64,000 nucleotides of DNA from positions 27,512 through 91,511 of the IMG/VR virus record IMGVR_UViG_3300031952_000010; one strand, given 5' to 3'. Positions 8,345 through 16,071 of the stretch are shown one piece after another; position 1 is the first letter of the stretch; every line of letters begins with the position of its first letter. The position numbers and the translations under genes are program-made. Under the pieces are notes generated by a model. That model was given only the letters and a program-made list of their open reading frames with translations, did no database searches and was not told the origin of the DNA. Origin of the DNA: a virus.

Positions 8345-8548
8345 TTACTCCACCAATTTATCATCATCTGGCGATTTTGGTAGGATAAGTTGTAACCAAA
8401 TATCAAACACTAAAAAGTAAATCCACCAAGTTAAGTCTGATATTGGATGACGGTCAGAATTTAAATTAGTTAGATATAATAAAACAAGTATGTTTGTTGC
8501 AATATATATTCTGACAACTATAACTAAAAATATTAAAAATTTTTTCAT
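8345..8548 (-). CDS. small membrane protein
   Basis: 67-aa protein with two hydrophobic helices (KKFLIFLVIVVRIYIATNILVLLYL and WWIYFLVFDIWLQLIL) and an acidic tail (PKSPDDDKLVE). The start at MKKFL follows the upstream stop by 1 nt; a start six codons earlier would overlap it. It is probably co-transcribed with the P-loop kinase. Function unknown. Confidence 0.65.
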   Translation of the reverse strand: MKKFLIFLVIVVRIYIATNILVLLYLTNLNSDRHPISDLTWWIYFLVFDIWLQLILPKSPDDDKLVE

Positions 8549-8549
8549 A

Positions 8550-8972
8550 TTATAATTTAATCTCAAAACGGTTTTTCATAATCTCCAATTTGTCTTCAGG
8601 AACTCCGTGAGTATTGACCCCTCCGTGACGGTTTTCAACAATAACTGTAAAAACGGTATAACCATATTTTTTAGCCAATTTAAAATATTCGTCCATCTCC
8701 CACTCTTGTGTGAATGTATTTGATACGGCGATTTCTCGATAATATTGGTCATTTAATAATGAGTCTTTCATATAAGTTTCCACAGTATCCTGACAGAATT
8801 TATGAGCGTCTTTGATTTTTGAAACATCAAATTTATATTCACCAGTTTCTTTATCAATAAAATATTTGTCGGCTTCACAGACTAAAAAGTCCTCACCAAC
8901 TAATTTTTCGGCAAAAGTAGATTTACCCGAACCAGGTAATCCTCTAACAATAAAAAGTATTTTTTTTTCCAT
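8550..8972 (-). CDS. P-loop kinase (AAA_33 / polynucleotide-kinase-like)
   Basis: 140-aa protein with Walker A GLPGSGKST near residue 11, an Asp in CEADKYF, and a C-terminal segment (FTVIVENRHGGVNTHGVPEDKLEIMKNRFE) typical of small NEDD4BP2-like or PNK-like ATPases of phages. These phosphorylate nucleic-acid ends or small metabolites. With the RNA ligases at 40.6-42.9 kb it could supply 5'-kinase activity for RNA repair, which is inference. It has a perfect TATCTTTG promoter 4 nt before the ATG. Confidence 0.85.
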   Translation of the reverse strand: MEKKILFIVRGLPGSGKSTFAEKLVGEDFLVCEADKYFIDKETGEYKFDVSKIKDAHKFCQDTVETYMKDSLLNDQYYREIAVSNTFTQEWEMDEYFKLAKKYGYTVFTVIVENRHGGVNTHGVPEDKLEIMKNRFEIKL

Positions 8973-8976
8973 ACCA

Positions 8977-9006
8977 CAAAGATAGTGGTTTTATTATTGA
9001 AAACAA
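8977..9006 (-). promoter_or_regulatory. Bacteroidota-type promoter, leaderless context
   Basis: Minus strand: TTG (9006-9004), 19-nt spacer, TATCTTTG (8984-8977), ATG 4 nt further. Confidence 0.75.
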
Positions 9007-9109
9007 GCTGTATTATAGAAATATTTTAGCAAACTCACACACTCTAATTGCGGTGTTAATTGTTTTATAATATAGGTTGTAGAATGTTTTTTGGTAATTT
9101 TTCACAACA

Positions 9110-9268
9110 TTAAATATCATGTTTTTCTTCATTAACTAATATTTCTATTTGTCTTTTAACCATTTCTAATGTTGTGTAAGCGTAAACTTGAGAATCTTCT
9201 AAATTTTCTTCAGGAAATTGGATTTGTTGCAACTCAATCCAATCAATAATTTTCTTACAGTCACACAT
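9110..9268 (-). CDS. hypothetical small protein
   Basis: 52-aa protein (MCDCKKIIDWIELQQIQFPEE...). The ATG starts 1 nt after the stop of the thioesterase gene, so it is probably translationally coupled. It has two Cys near the N-terminus (C2, C4) and otherwise amphipathic helix composition. Function unknown. Confidence 0.6.
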   Translation of the reverse strand: MCDCKKIIDWIELQQIQFPEENLEDSQVYAYTTLEMVKRQIEILVNEEKHDI

Positions 9269-9269
9269 A

Positions 9270-9686
9270 TTACTCTGTTTCTTTGGGTAATGTCAAAACC
9301 ATCTTTTCAATCTTACATCTTCCTCTCTCACCGATTGGGATTGGGTTACCATACTCACTTATCTGAACAAATCTGATATTAGTTTTAAGTACAAGAATTT
9401 GATTTCCCGTGTAAACGTCATGAGCTCTTGCCTCCATATATAATGTTACTGAAGTATTACCAAGTTTAGAAGGATATCCATAAATTTTAAGTAATTGGCC
9501 TTCCTTCGCTGGCTTTTCAAAATTACACTTATCAATTGACACTGTAACCATTCTTGGCGAGTCACATAATTGCATTGAGTACCCTGCTGCGGCTGAGTCA
9601 ATCCATGCTAATAGTTTACCACCGAAAAGATTTCCATGGAACCCTAAATCGGATTTTTTAATCGGGTGAGTGTTCAATAATTCCAT
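9270..9686 (-). CDS. hotdog-fold acyl-CoA thioesterase (YciA-like)
   Basis: 138-aa protein with the hotdog signature: N19-x-FGG (GNLFGGKLLAWIDSAAAGY), where the Asp and conserved GG shape the active site, followed by VTVSIDKCNFEKPAKEGQLLKIYG and the strand region VTLYMEARA. The family hydrolyses acyl-CoA thioesters in the cytoplasm. Such a gene is uncommon in phages and could alter host membrane or fatty-acid metabolism. It forms a two-gene unit with the 52-aa ORF. No TAnnTTTG promoter was found. Confidence 0.85.
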   Translation of the reverse strand: MELLNTHPIKKSDLGFHGNLFGGKLLAWIDSAAAGYSMQLCDSPRMVTVSIDKCNFEKPAKEGQLLKIYGYPSKLGNTSVTLYMEARAHDVYTGNQILVLKTNIRFVQISEYGNPIPIGERGRCKIEKMVLTLPKETE

Positions 9687-9739
9687 AGGTAAATTATAAT
9701 AAAAAAAACATTAAACGTAAATAAAAGTATTTATATCAT

Positions 9740-10714
9740 ATGTTAAGTAATCAACAAATAGAAAAAATAAATACGACCATTTCCAACAAGGCATTCAATT
9801 ACCAAGGGGAGATACTCAATGGTGTTGATACAAAAGTGAATATTGACTTTAAGATTGAGTTTTTAGGGTACAAAGAAATGATTAGTGTTGGTGAATATTA
9901 CAATTACTTAAAAGTGGGTATTACTATTGTTGAGTTAAATGACCCATTATCAAAATTAATTTTTTCAGGGGATAAAAATGATAACTTAATGGATTGGAAG
10001 GTTTTCTTTAAGGCCAGTTTATATTATTTTTATTCTAGTTTAGAATCTTATATTTCTTCAGTTATTAAAATGTTTGATAGTGAAGATAGTAGAATTACTA
10101 TTTGGGATATTAAATTAGATTTAGAAAAAGAAAAACCAAAAATGAATGAAGGTAGAATGAGTAGAGTTGCTTTAAAAACAGTAGTTAGAGATATTATATA
10201 TAAAGTTAAAGAAGGTAAGAAAGGTTTCTTTTATTTACCTAAAGAAGATGATTCATATGAATTCACCAATTTACCATTTTCTTTTGATGTGGAGTTAACA
10301 TTAAAAACTAGTGGTAACATTAAAGATTATCAAATGAATGGTTATTACTCACCTGAGGATGAAGTAGTTGAGATTATTATAATATTTAACCCTAAAAGAT
10401 TTAAAGAATATGCTTATAATTTAATTGGTGAATTAAATGAGGTGTTGGCTCACGAATTGGAACATGGTCATCAGAATTATAGAGGTGAATTTGAGAATAG
10501 AAACGATGCCGACACTAAAGAGTCTTTAGTTTATTACACCCAAGAACATGAAATACCCGCACAATATGCAGGATTTAAAAGACTTGCTAAATTAAGGAAA
10601 GAACCACTTAGTTCTATTGTTAATGATTGGTTTAGAACTCACAAAGATATTCACGGTTTAACCGATGATGAAGAAAAAATAGTAATAGATAAGATTTTAA
10701 ATTTTAAAAGATAA
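9740..10714 (+). CDS. zincin-type metallopeptidase-like virion protein
   Basis: 324-aa protein with HELEHGHQNYRGEFE (HExxH) about two-thirds along, preceded by an amphipathic helix GELNEVLA. A downstream HEIPAQYAGFKRL segment might supply the third zinc ligand. The N-terminus (MLSNQQIEKINTTISN) recalls the short motif on other virion candidates. TATTTAT ends 5 nt before the ATG, so I place it with the late genes. Related in plan, but not obviously in sequence, to the protein ending at 1344. Confidence 0.6.
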   Translation: MLSNQQIEKINTTISNKAFNYQGEILNGVDTKVNIDFKIEFLGYKEMISVGEYYNYLKVGITIVELNDPLSKLIFSGDKNDNLMDWKVFFKASLYYFYSSLESYISSVIKMFDSEDSRITIWDIKLDLEKEKPKMNEGRMSRVALKTVVRDIIYKVKEGKKGFFYLPKEDDSYEFTNLPFSFDVELTLKTSGNIKDYQMNGYYSPEDEVVEIIIIFNPKRFKEYAYNLIGELNEVLAHELEHGHQNYRGEFENRNDADTKESLVYYTQEHEIPAQYAGFKRLAKLRKEPLSSIVNDWFRTHKDIHGLTDDEEKIVIDKILNFKR

Positions 10715-10720
10715 TTATCT

Positions 10721-11356
10721 TTAGTTTTTTTCCTTAAAAACTCTAATTAATTTAGAGAACAACTCTTTCACAACAATACCTGATACAGTTAAAACACCAA
10801 AAGAGGATAATCTAATTGCGATTTCTTTAGCGTCACCTGTTTTAAATGCCCCTGAAATAACTGCACTATAAACAATAGGTATTAATGGGATAATGAATGC
10901 GTAACTCATTATATTAGTGACTGAATGTAATGTGATGTTTAACCCATCCATAAAATCAACAAAAGTACTTTTTAATTGATTTGCTTTATTTAAACTTGTT
11001 TTAAATTCTTCAGACAATCCCTCAGATTTAATTCTCTCTAATATTTTTCGAATCATTTCTTTATTGTTCATATAGAACGTCGCAATAATTCCTGTTAATA
11101 TTAGACTCATTTCCACATCAGAAACATTAGGGAATCTACCAGATATAAACTCATTTAAAGGGCCAATAAACCCCCCGATACTTGCCCCCCATGTAAATAA
11201 GAATTCAAAATTCATACCCATTTGTTGTGACGACATTTTCAAAACGTCTTTAACAAATTTATAGTTTTGTTTAACCATATCACCGAATTCGTCATTAACG
11301 GATTCTCGTAATATAATTCTTTTTTGATTTTCGTTTATTAATAAAGTAGCACTCAT
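10721..11356 (-). CDS. hypothetical membrane protein with virion-type N-terminus
   Basis: 211-aa protein with about four hydrophobic segments (FEFLFTWGASIGGFIGPL, VEMSLILTGIIATFYM, ITLHSVTNIMSYAFIIPLIPIVYSAVISG, FGVLTVSGIVVKELFS). The start MSATLLINENQKRIILRES resembles the ILTENQ motif of the 2381 gene. TATTTAT lies 6 nt before the ATG on the minus strand. Possibly an internal virion protein that enters the host membrane; that is inference. Confidence 0.55.
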   Translation of the reverse strand: MSATLLINENQKRIILRESVNDEFGDMVKQNYKFVKDVLKMSSQQMGMNFEFLFTWGASIGGFIGPLNEFISGRFPNVSDVEMSLILTGIIATFYMNNKEMIRKILERIKSEGLSEEFKTSLNKANQLKSTFVDFMDGLNITLHSVTNIMSYAFIIPLIPIVYSAVISGAFKTGDAKEIAIRLSSFGVLTVSGIVVKELFSKLIRVFKEKN

Positions 11357-11408
11357 ACAACAATAAATACTTTGATTATATTTATTATTAAATTGAATTA
11401 TAAATTTT

Positions 11409-12017
11409 ATGATTAATCCTGAGTTATATGCTGGTGATAGAGTAGTTGTCCTACATATGGATGATGAATTTTCTGCGGTACCTATTGGAACTGCTGGAAC
11501 GGTTAAATCTCATACTAAGGTATTTGGAGGTGACCTATATTATGTGAAATGGGATAATGGTAGTTCTTTAGCTTTGCTTGGTGATGTTGATATTTGGGAT
11601 ACTGAAGAAAGTATGATTGCCAAGAGGACAATTAAAAAGAAGGTTGTTGAAGGCGAGTATGAAAGAAATATTAATTTATTAAAAAATATTGATGTATTTA
11701 AGAACTTTAATATGAAATTCTTACAAAAGTACTTGTTGGCCGTTAGGGAATCCAGTATTGTTAATATGTTTGCGGCATCCGATTACCTATGGTTAGGTCG
11801 AGAAAGAATTGAACATGAATTCAAATACAAAGACATACACAACGAAGACGCATTTGAACAAGTATTAGAAATGGCCGACAAAGCACAATCAGAAATGGTA
11901 CAAGGTGTTATGAAAATTCTTGAAAACGAAGGTAAGGAAGTTAGTTTAGAAAATGTTAACCGAAATATTAAAAGGTACGCATCTAAAGTTCTTCAGAATT
12001 ACATGATGTTATTTTAA
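11409..12017 (+). CDS. hypothetical protein with SH3/KOW-like N-terminal domain
   Basis: 202-aa protein. Residues 5-60 (YAGDRVVVLHMDDEFSAVPIGTAG...YYVKWDNGSSLALLGDVDIW) look like a small SH3/KOW-type beta barrel found in DUF4314-like proteins. The rest is helical with no known motif. TATTTAT lies 24 nt upstream. Its 3' end overlaps the convergent gene at 12009 by 9 nt. Confidence 0.6.
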   Translation: MINPELYAGDRVVVLHMDDEFSAVPIGTAGTVKSHTKVFGGDLYYVKWDNGSSLALLGDVDIWDTEESMIAKRTIKKKVVEGEYERNINLLKNIDVFKNFNMKFLQKYLLAVRESSIVNMFAASDYLWLGRERIEHEFKYKDIHNEDAFEQVLEMADKAQSEMVQGVMKILENEGKEVSLENVNRNIKRYASKVLQNYMMLF

Positions 12018-12299
12018 TTCAAATTCCCAAACATCATCTTTCATAACAGGGTTAACAAACAAATCTAAAAAAACTGCGTTTTGTTCACCAGCGTGTAAAC
12101 CTATTATATTGTAATCATAAAATTCTTCAGCTTCACCCATAGTCATTAAGTCTCTCTCTTGGAGTATATCTAAGATTATTTGTTTTGAATAAAGAATTCT
12201 TCTACCGTTACCAAATTCCTCAACAATTCCAATTATTGCACTCTCTAAACCATCTAAAAGGATGGCACCTTCTGCGTATTCGTCTATATCTACTATCAT
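12009..12299 (-). CDS. hypothetical protein
   Basis: 96-aa acidic protein (MIVDIDEYAEGAILLDGLESAIIGIVEEFGNGRRILYSKQIILDIL...), predicted soluble alpha/beta. The middle (GRRILYSKQIILDILQERDLMTMGEAEEFYDYNIIG) resembles small uncharacterised phage proteins. Convergent with its left neighbour and divergent from its right one. Confidence 0.65.
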   Translation of the reverse strand: MIVDIDEYAEGAILLDGLESAIIGIVEEFGNGRRILYSKQIILDILQERDLMTMGEAEEFYDYNIIGLHAGEQNAVFLDLFVNPVMKDDVWEFELK

Positions 12300-12359
12300 A
12301 TTATAATGATACTAAAAATATTTACTCCAATCAATATATTTATAAGGAAAACAATAACT

Positions 12360-12941
12360 ATGAACGCATATTTTTTTAAAATGACAAACGAAGAGAAAAC
12401 TAACATTCTTGACCAACATAAAGAAGTTTATGATGGGTATGTTACAAACTACTCTCAACCAAATACTCAACCTTTATATGTACAAGATTTTGCTAACGAT
12501 AAAGAAGGTATAACGGTTAACAATAAAGGCGTTGTTAGTACTTACAAAAACATGGGTATTAATGAACAATCTCATATATCCCCAGGTTCTGCTTACGAAG
12601 GTGAAGATACTTTTGAAAGTGAAGAAGAGGAAGAAGGATACATGGTAAGTGTTGGAGAACAGTTAGATATGATTGGTGACGGAGAAGATGATTTATCTCA
12701 GGGTACTTTCGATATTGATGATGAAGAGGAAACTCAATTTTTAGTTAGCCCTGAAGATGATATTGAACTTGATGATTATAAAGACAGAAGTATGTATGAC
12801 CCATATTATGGTGATGAGGATGAAAGTGATTTTGAAGAAGATTTATTCGGTGAAGACTTTGATGATGAAGAAAAAGGTGACATAGCCTTTAAGATTCACG
12901 AATCATTAGATATGTTTAATAGAATAAAAAAATATAACTAA
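12360..12941 (+). CDS. acidic protein with C-terminal virion-type motif
   Basis: 193-aa protein, very rich in Asp/Glu (FESEEEEEGYMVSVGEQLDM..., DEDESDFEEDLFGEDFDDEE). It ends KIHESLDMFNRIKKYN, a close match to the IIESLHRVKLLMGY-type motif but at the C-terminus. ATG 12360 was chosen after an A-rich leader and a TATTTAT element 16 nt upstream. Such an acidic protein could be a scaffold or internal head protein. Function not established. Confidence 0.6.
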   Translation: MNAYFFKMTNEEKTNILDQHKEVYDGYVTNYSQPNTQPLYVQDFANDKEGITVNNKGVVSTYKNMGINEQSHISPGSAYEGEDTFESEEEEEGYMVSVGEQLDMIGDGEDDLSQGTFDIDDEEETQFLVSPEDDIELDDYKDRSMYDPYYGDEDESDFEEDLFGEDFDDEEKGDIAFKIHESLDMFNRIKKYN

Positions 12942-13002
12942 TTTTGTCTTTTCATAAAAAATAAGATATTTCTTTGTTATAAACTAAATTAAACATTAGA
13001 AC

Positions 13003-13332
13003 ATGGAAATTAAAGAATTGGTTTCGTTTTTTATAAATGAATCATCGGAAACTTTAGAAATTACTTTTAGGTTGACGATTGACAGTGAAGACGAGATTAG
13101 AACAGACCAAATACAAATAAGTGAGACTCAATCATTTGGGTATAACTTTGAAAAATTTAAAATAAGTCCTTTAAGAGATTTATTCGAAGAGGATGAAGAT
13201 GAGGACGGATTTGAAAGTTTATTCGATGACGATGATTTTGAAGACCCATTAGATGAAGATGAGATTATGTCTTTTTTGAATGAATATTACTTAATCTACC
13301 CAAAGAAATTACCTACCGCAGAATTTTTTTAA
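13003..13332 (+). CDS. hypothetical acidic protein
   Basis: 109-aa protein (MEIKELVSFFINESSETLEITFRL...) with a beta-rich first half and an Asp/Glu-rich middle (LFEEDEDEDGFESLFDDDD). The INESSETL segment is a weak version of the N-terminal motif. A strong terminator follows at 13341, closing the unit that begins at 12360. Confidence 0.6.
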   Translation: MEIKELVSFFINESSETLEITFRLTIDSEDEIRTDQIQISETQSFGYNFEKFKISPLRDLFEEDEDEDGFESLFDDDDFEDPLDEDEIMSFLNEYYLIYPKKLPTAEFF

Positions 13333-13340
13333 AATAACTA

Positions 13341-13362
13341 CCCCCTTAATTGGGGGTTTTTT
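13341..13362 (+). terminator. Rho-independent terminator
   Basis: CCCCC-TTAATT-GGGGG then six Ts, the same stem and loop as at 4938. Confidence 0.9.
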
Positions 13363-13395
13363 GTTTTAGAAGTATTTATAATTAAAATAAAAATT

Positions 13396-13680
13396 ATGTC
13401 GGAAAATACAACTCCAGTTTCAGGATTCGCTGACACATTCTTATCTAAACTAAAAGAACAATCATTTACCATTATAGTTATGGTGGGTATTATTTGGTAT
13501 CAAGGTAAAATGATGGAAGAACGAGTTTCTTATTGGCAAAAATTATATGAAGAAAAAGAAGCATATATAGAACAAACCACAAAGGAGGACAGGGAAGATT
13601 TATTAGAAAGAATTAAATATCTTCAAGACCAACGAGACAAGTATGTTGAGGACGCAATTAATGAATTAAAAGAAAAATGA
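13396..13680 (+). CDS. membrane protein, one TM segment plus coiled coil
   Basis: 94-aa protein. A single hydrophobic helix (FTIIVMVGIIWYQGKMM, about 27-42) is followed by a long charged helix (YWQKLYEEKEAYIEQTTKEDREDLLERIKYLQDQRDKYVEDAINELKEK), typical of a coiled coil. Its last codons overlap the next ATG (ATGA), so it is probably coupled to the PAS protein. It could be a spanin-like, anti-holin-like or holin-partner protein; no family recognised. TATTTAT lies 16 nt upstream. Confidence 0.65.
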   Translation: MSENTTPVSGFADTFLSKLKEQSFTIIVMVGIIWYQGKMMEERVSYWQKLYEEKEAYIEQTTKEDREDLLERIKYLQDQRDKYVEDAINELKEK

Positions 13681-14786
13681 AAAATCTACCTAAAGAAGAG
13701 CTACTAAGCAGACTTGAAGCAATTAATAGAAGTAACGCTATTATCTACTTTGACCTTAACGGAATTATATTAGGGGTTAATGATATTTTTTTAGAAGCAA
13801 TGGGCTATGGTAAAGGTAACCATGAAGATTTAGTTGGAAAGCACCATAGTATTTTTGTATGTGATGACTATGCAAGAACACTTGAGTATGAAAAGTTTTG
13901 GGATATCTTAAGAAGCGGTAGGTACTATCAAGGCGAGTTTGAAAGAAGAAAAAAGGATGGTACTCTTATTAATCTTCAAGCAACTTACAATCCTATTTTT
14001 GATGAAGAGGGTAAGATTACTAAAATAATGAAGATTGCCACTGATATTAGTTTAATTGTTAATAGCCAAAAACAAATAGAGGCAATCAATAGAAGTACTG
14101 CTCTCATAAGTTTTAACCTTGATGGGTTCATAACAGAAGTTAATTCTATATTTTTAGAAACTATGGGATATACTGCTAATGAAAAATCTAAAGTCATCGG
14201 CAAACATCACAGTGTTTTTGTGAGTTATGAGTATTCAAAGTCTGATGATTATACTAAGTTTTGGGAAAGCTTGAAAAAAGGTAAATACTTTGATGGGATT
14301 TTTGAAAGAAAAAAAGTAGATGGCTCTACTGTTTATCTTCAAGCATCTTACAATCCTGTGTTAGATAGTAAAGGAAATATCACTGATGTAGTTAAAATTG
14401 CAACTGATGTTACTGAGTCTGTAAACAATAAGAAAAAAATAGATGACTTAACAAAGAATTTGACAATTGAGCTAAATAATTCAGAAAAACTTAAGAACTC
14501 AATAGAGATAGAAAAGAACGCAGCATTGAATGACTTAGACATAGTGATGAAAAAAAGTCAATCTGAGCTAATAAAAACAATTGTAAAGGTTGCATTGTCC
14601 GTTATCATTGGTGTAGGTGTTGTAACAACTATGTTATATTGGATGGCTATGGTTACAGGTAAAGACACACAAATTATAGGTTCTACTTGGAGTAATATGT
14701 TTAGTGTACTACTAACAAACGCGTTTTCAATAGTCGGTACAATTATGGGTATTAAGTATGCAACGCAAGATGGAAAAAAACAATAA
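13677..14786 (+). CDS. tandem PAS-domain membrane sensor-like protein
   Basis: 369-aa protein. Two PAS domains in tandem (about 15-130 and 135-255) share the same sequence plan: AINRS..I.F.L.G.I..VN..FLE.MGY ... VGKHHS.FV ... FWE.L..G.Y..G.FERRK.DG....LQA.YNP..D..G.I....KIATD. They are clear duplicates. A short coiled coil (NLTIELNNSEKLKNSIEIEK) and two TM helices follow (VKVALSVIIGVGVVTTMLYWMAMV and NMFSVLLTNAFSIVGTIMGIKYA). No kinase, cyclase or MCP signalling domain is present. PAS domains bind haem, flavin or small ligands and sense redox or oxygen. The TM hairpin at the end suggests a sensor coupled to a membrane pore, for example a holin; this is inference. Confidence 0.8.
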   Translation: MKNLPKEELLSRLEAINRSNAIIYFDLNGIILGVNDIFLEAMGYGKGNHEDLVGKHHSIFVCDDYARTLEYEKFWDILRSGRYYQGEFERRKKDGTLINLQATYNPIFDEEGKITKIMKIATDISLIVNSQKQIEAINRSTALISFNLDGFITEVNSIFLETMGYTANEKSKVIGKHHSVFVSYEYSKSDDYTKFWESLKKGKYFDGIFERKKVDGSTVYLQASYNPVLDSKGNITDVVKIATDVTESVNNKKKIDDLTKNLTIELNNSEKLKNSIEIEKNAALNDLDIVMKKSQSELIKTIVKVALSVIIGVGVVTTMLYWMAMVTGKDTQIIGSTWSNMFSVLLTNAFSIVGTIMGIKYATQDGKKQ

Positions 14787-14809
14787 ATGAATTAAAAGAT
14801 AAATAAATT

Positions 14810-15754
14810 ATGAAAAAACACGCACACATTAAACACAACGAAACCGCAGAAACACATTCAGATGAAACTTCTGGCGGAGCATCAATTGATAACACAACTA
14901 CTGCATCCGCAGGTGTATCAACGGGAGATGAAAACGCATCAATAGGTATTGAGGCGTCAGTTAAAAGTGGAACCGAGGCATCTGTAGAAGGAGGATTAGA
15001 CGGTAATAATGTTTATGTAGAAGCAAACTACTCAGATACAACTGAGGCTCATGTAACAGTAGAAGGTCAAGCCAATGCGGAAGGATTTGGAGTTAGTGGT
15101 ACTGTTGACGCTTATGTTAAAACAGGAAATGAAGCGAGTTTAGAAGTAAGAGCTGGTGATGAAGGAGTCGTTGCGAACGGGGAACTATCTTCAGGAAGTT
15201 CAGTTGGTGTAGATGGTGAAGGAACATTAGATTTGAGAGAAGGTTCTGTAACCGCAGGTGCAGGGGTATCAGTTGGAGAACAAGTTGGTATCGGTGGTGG
15301 TGGTGAAGCTACTTTGGTAGATGGAGTTGCAACCGTAGGAGTTAGTGGTGAAGTGGCGGTTTTACTTGGTGTTGATGTTGATTTAAGTGTTAGTATTGAT
15401 ACAAACCAAATTGCAGAAGACGCTAAATTAGCCGCGGAACAATCAGAACGTGCGGCGGCAGAAGCTCAAGAATTGGCTGAATTAACACGAAAAGAAACTG
15501 AACGACTTGCGGCAATCGCCCAAGAAGAAACTGAAAGAAAAGCGAAAGAGGCTCAGGAAGAATTTGATAGACAAGCGAAAGCGGCTAAAGAAGAAAGTGA
15601 TAGATTGGCGAGAATTGCACAGGAAGAACTTGACAGACAGGCGAGAGCGGCACAGGAAGAACTTGACAGACAAGCGAGAGCGGCACAAGACGCACTTAAT
15701 AACGCGGCAAGAGAAGCTGAAAAATCAAAATGGAATCCTAAAAATTGGTTTTAA
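14810..15754 (+). CDS. repetitive Gly/Ala/Ser-rich protein with C-terminal coiled coil
   Basis: 314-aa protein. Residues 1-200 are low-complexity beta-repeat-like (GVSVGEQVGIGGGGEATLVDG), then a long heptad/11-mer coiled coil with repeats of RQARAAQEELD and variants (about 205-305). It ends KSKWNPKNWF. Such mixed beta-repeat and coiled-coil proteins are common in phage fibres, but it lacks a known fibre tip or chaperone domain. It follows the PAS protein by 23 nt in the same orientation. Confidence 0.65.
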   Translation: MKKHAHIKHNETAETHSDETSGGASIDNTTTASAGVSTGDENASIGIEASVKSGTEASVEGGLDGNNVYVEANYSDTTEAHVTVEGQANAEGFGVSGTVDAYVKTGNEASLEVRAGDEGVVANGELSSGSSVGVDGEGTLDLREGSVTAGAGVSVGEQVGIGGGGEATLVDGVATVGVSGEVAVLLGVDVDLSVSIDTNQIAEDAKLAAEQSERAAAEAQELAELTRKETERLAAIAQEETERKAKEAQEEFDRQAKAAKEESDRLARIAQEELDRQARAAQEELDRQARAAQDALNNAAREAEKSKWNPKNWF

Positions 15755-15760
15755 AAAAAT

Positions 15761-16012
15761 ATGAGAACAGACGTTGATTATATAATTTCTTTAATGAAAG
15801 AATTCACCCCTAATAGTTCTAAGAATGAAATAGGGGAACAGGACGCTGCCCCCGCAGCGGGGGCAACTTCTTCAGGTGGGGGTAATTCACCATCCACTTG
15901 GTCTGACATTGTTGGGTCAAAACTTACCCGAGGTAAGGCAAATAAGTTAGGTAGGTCAGGTGAAAAATGGGAATCAGGTTTAACCCGAGGTCCTGCTAAT
16001 CAATTGAAGTAA
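15761..16012 (+). CDS. small Gly/Ser-rich putative virion protein
   Basis: 83-aa protein. The start MRTDVDYIISLMKEF fits the short terminal motif of the other virion candidates. The C-terminus contains two copies of a LTRG.ANKLG / LTRGPANQLK unit. No catalytic motif. Starts 6 nt after the previous stop. Confidence 0.6.
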   Translation: MRTDVDYIISLMKEFTPNSSKNEIGEQDAAPAAGATSSGGGNSPSTWSDIVGSKLTRGKANKLGRSGEKWESGLTRGPANQLK

Positions 16013-16071
16013 TACTTTATTGTAATAATAAACTATTTATCATTAATAAGATATTTATAGAAAAATAAAAA

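Noticed and set aside
15507-15764. Lys/Arg-rich 85-codon frame
   Set aside because: Shadow of the coiled-coil repeats of the 14810 gene.
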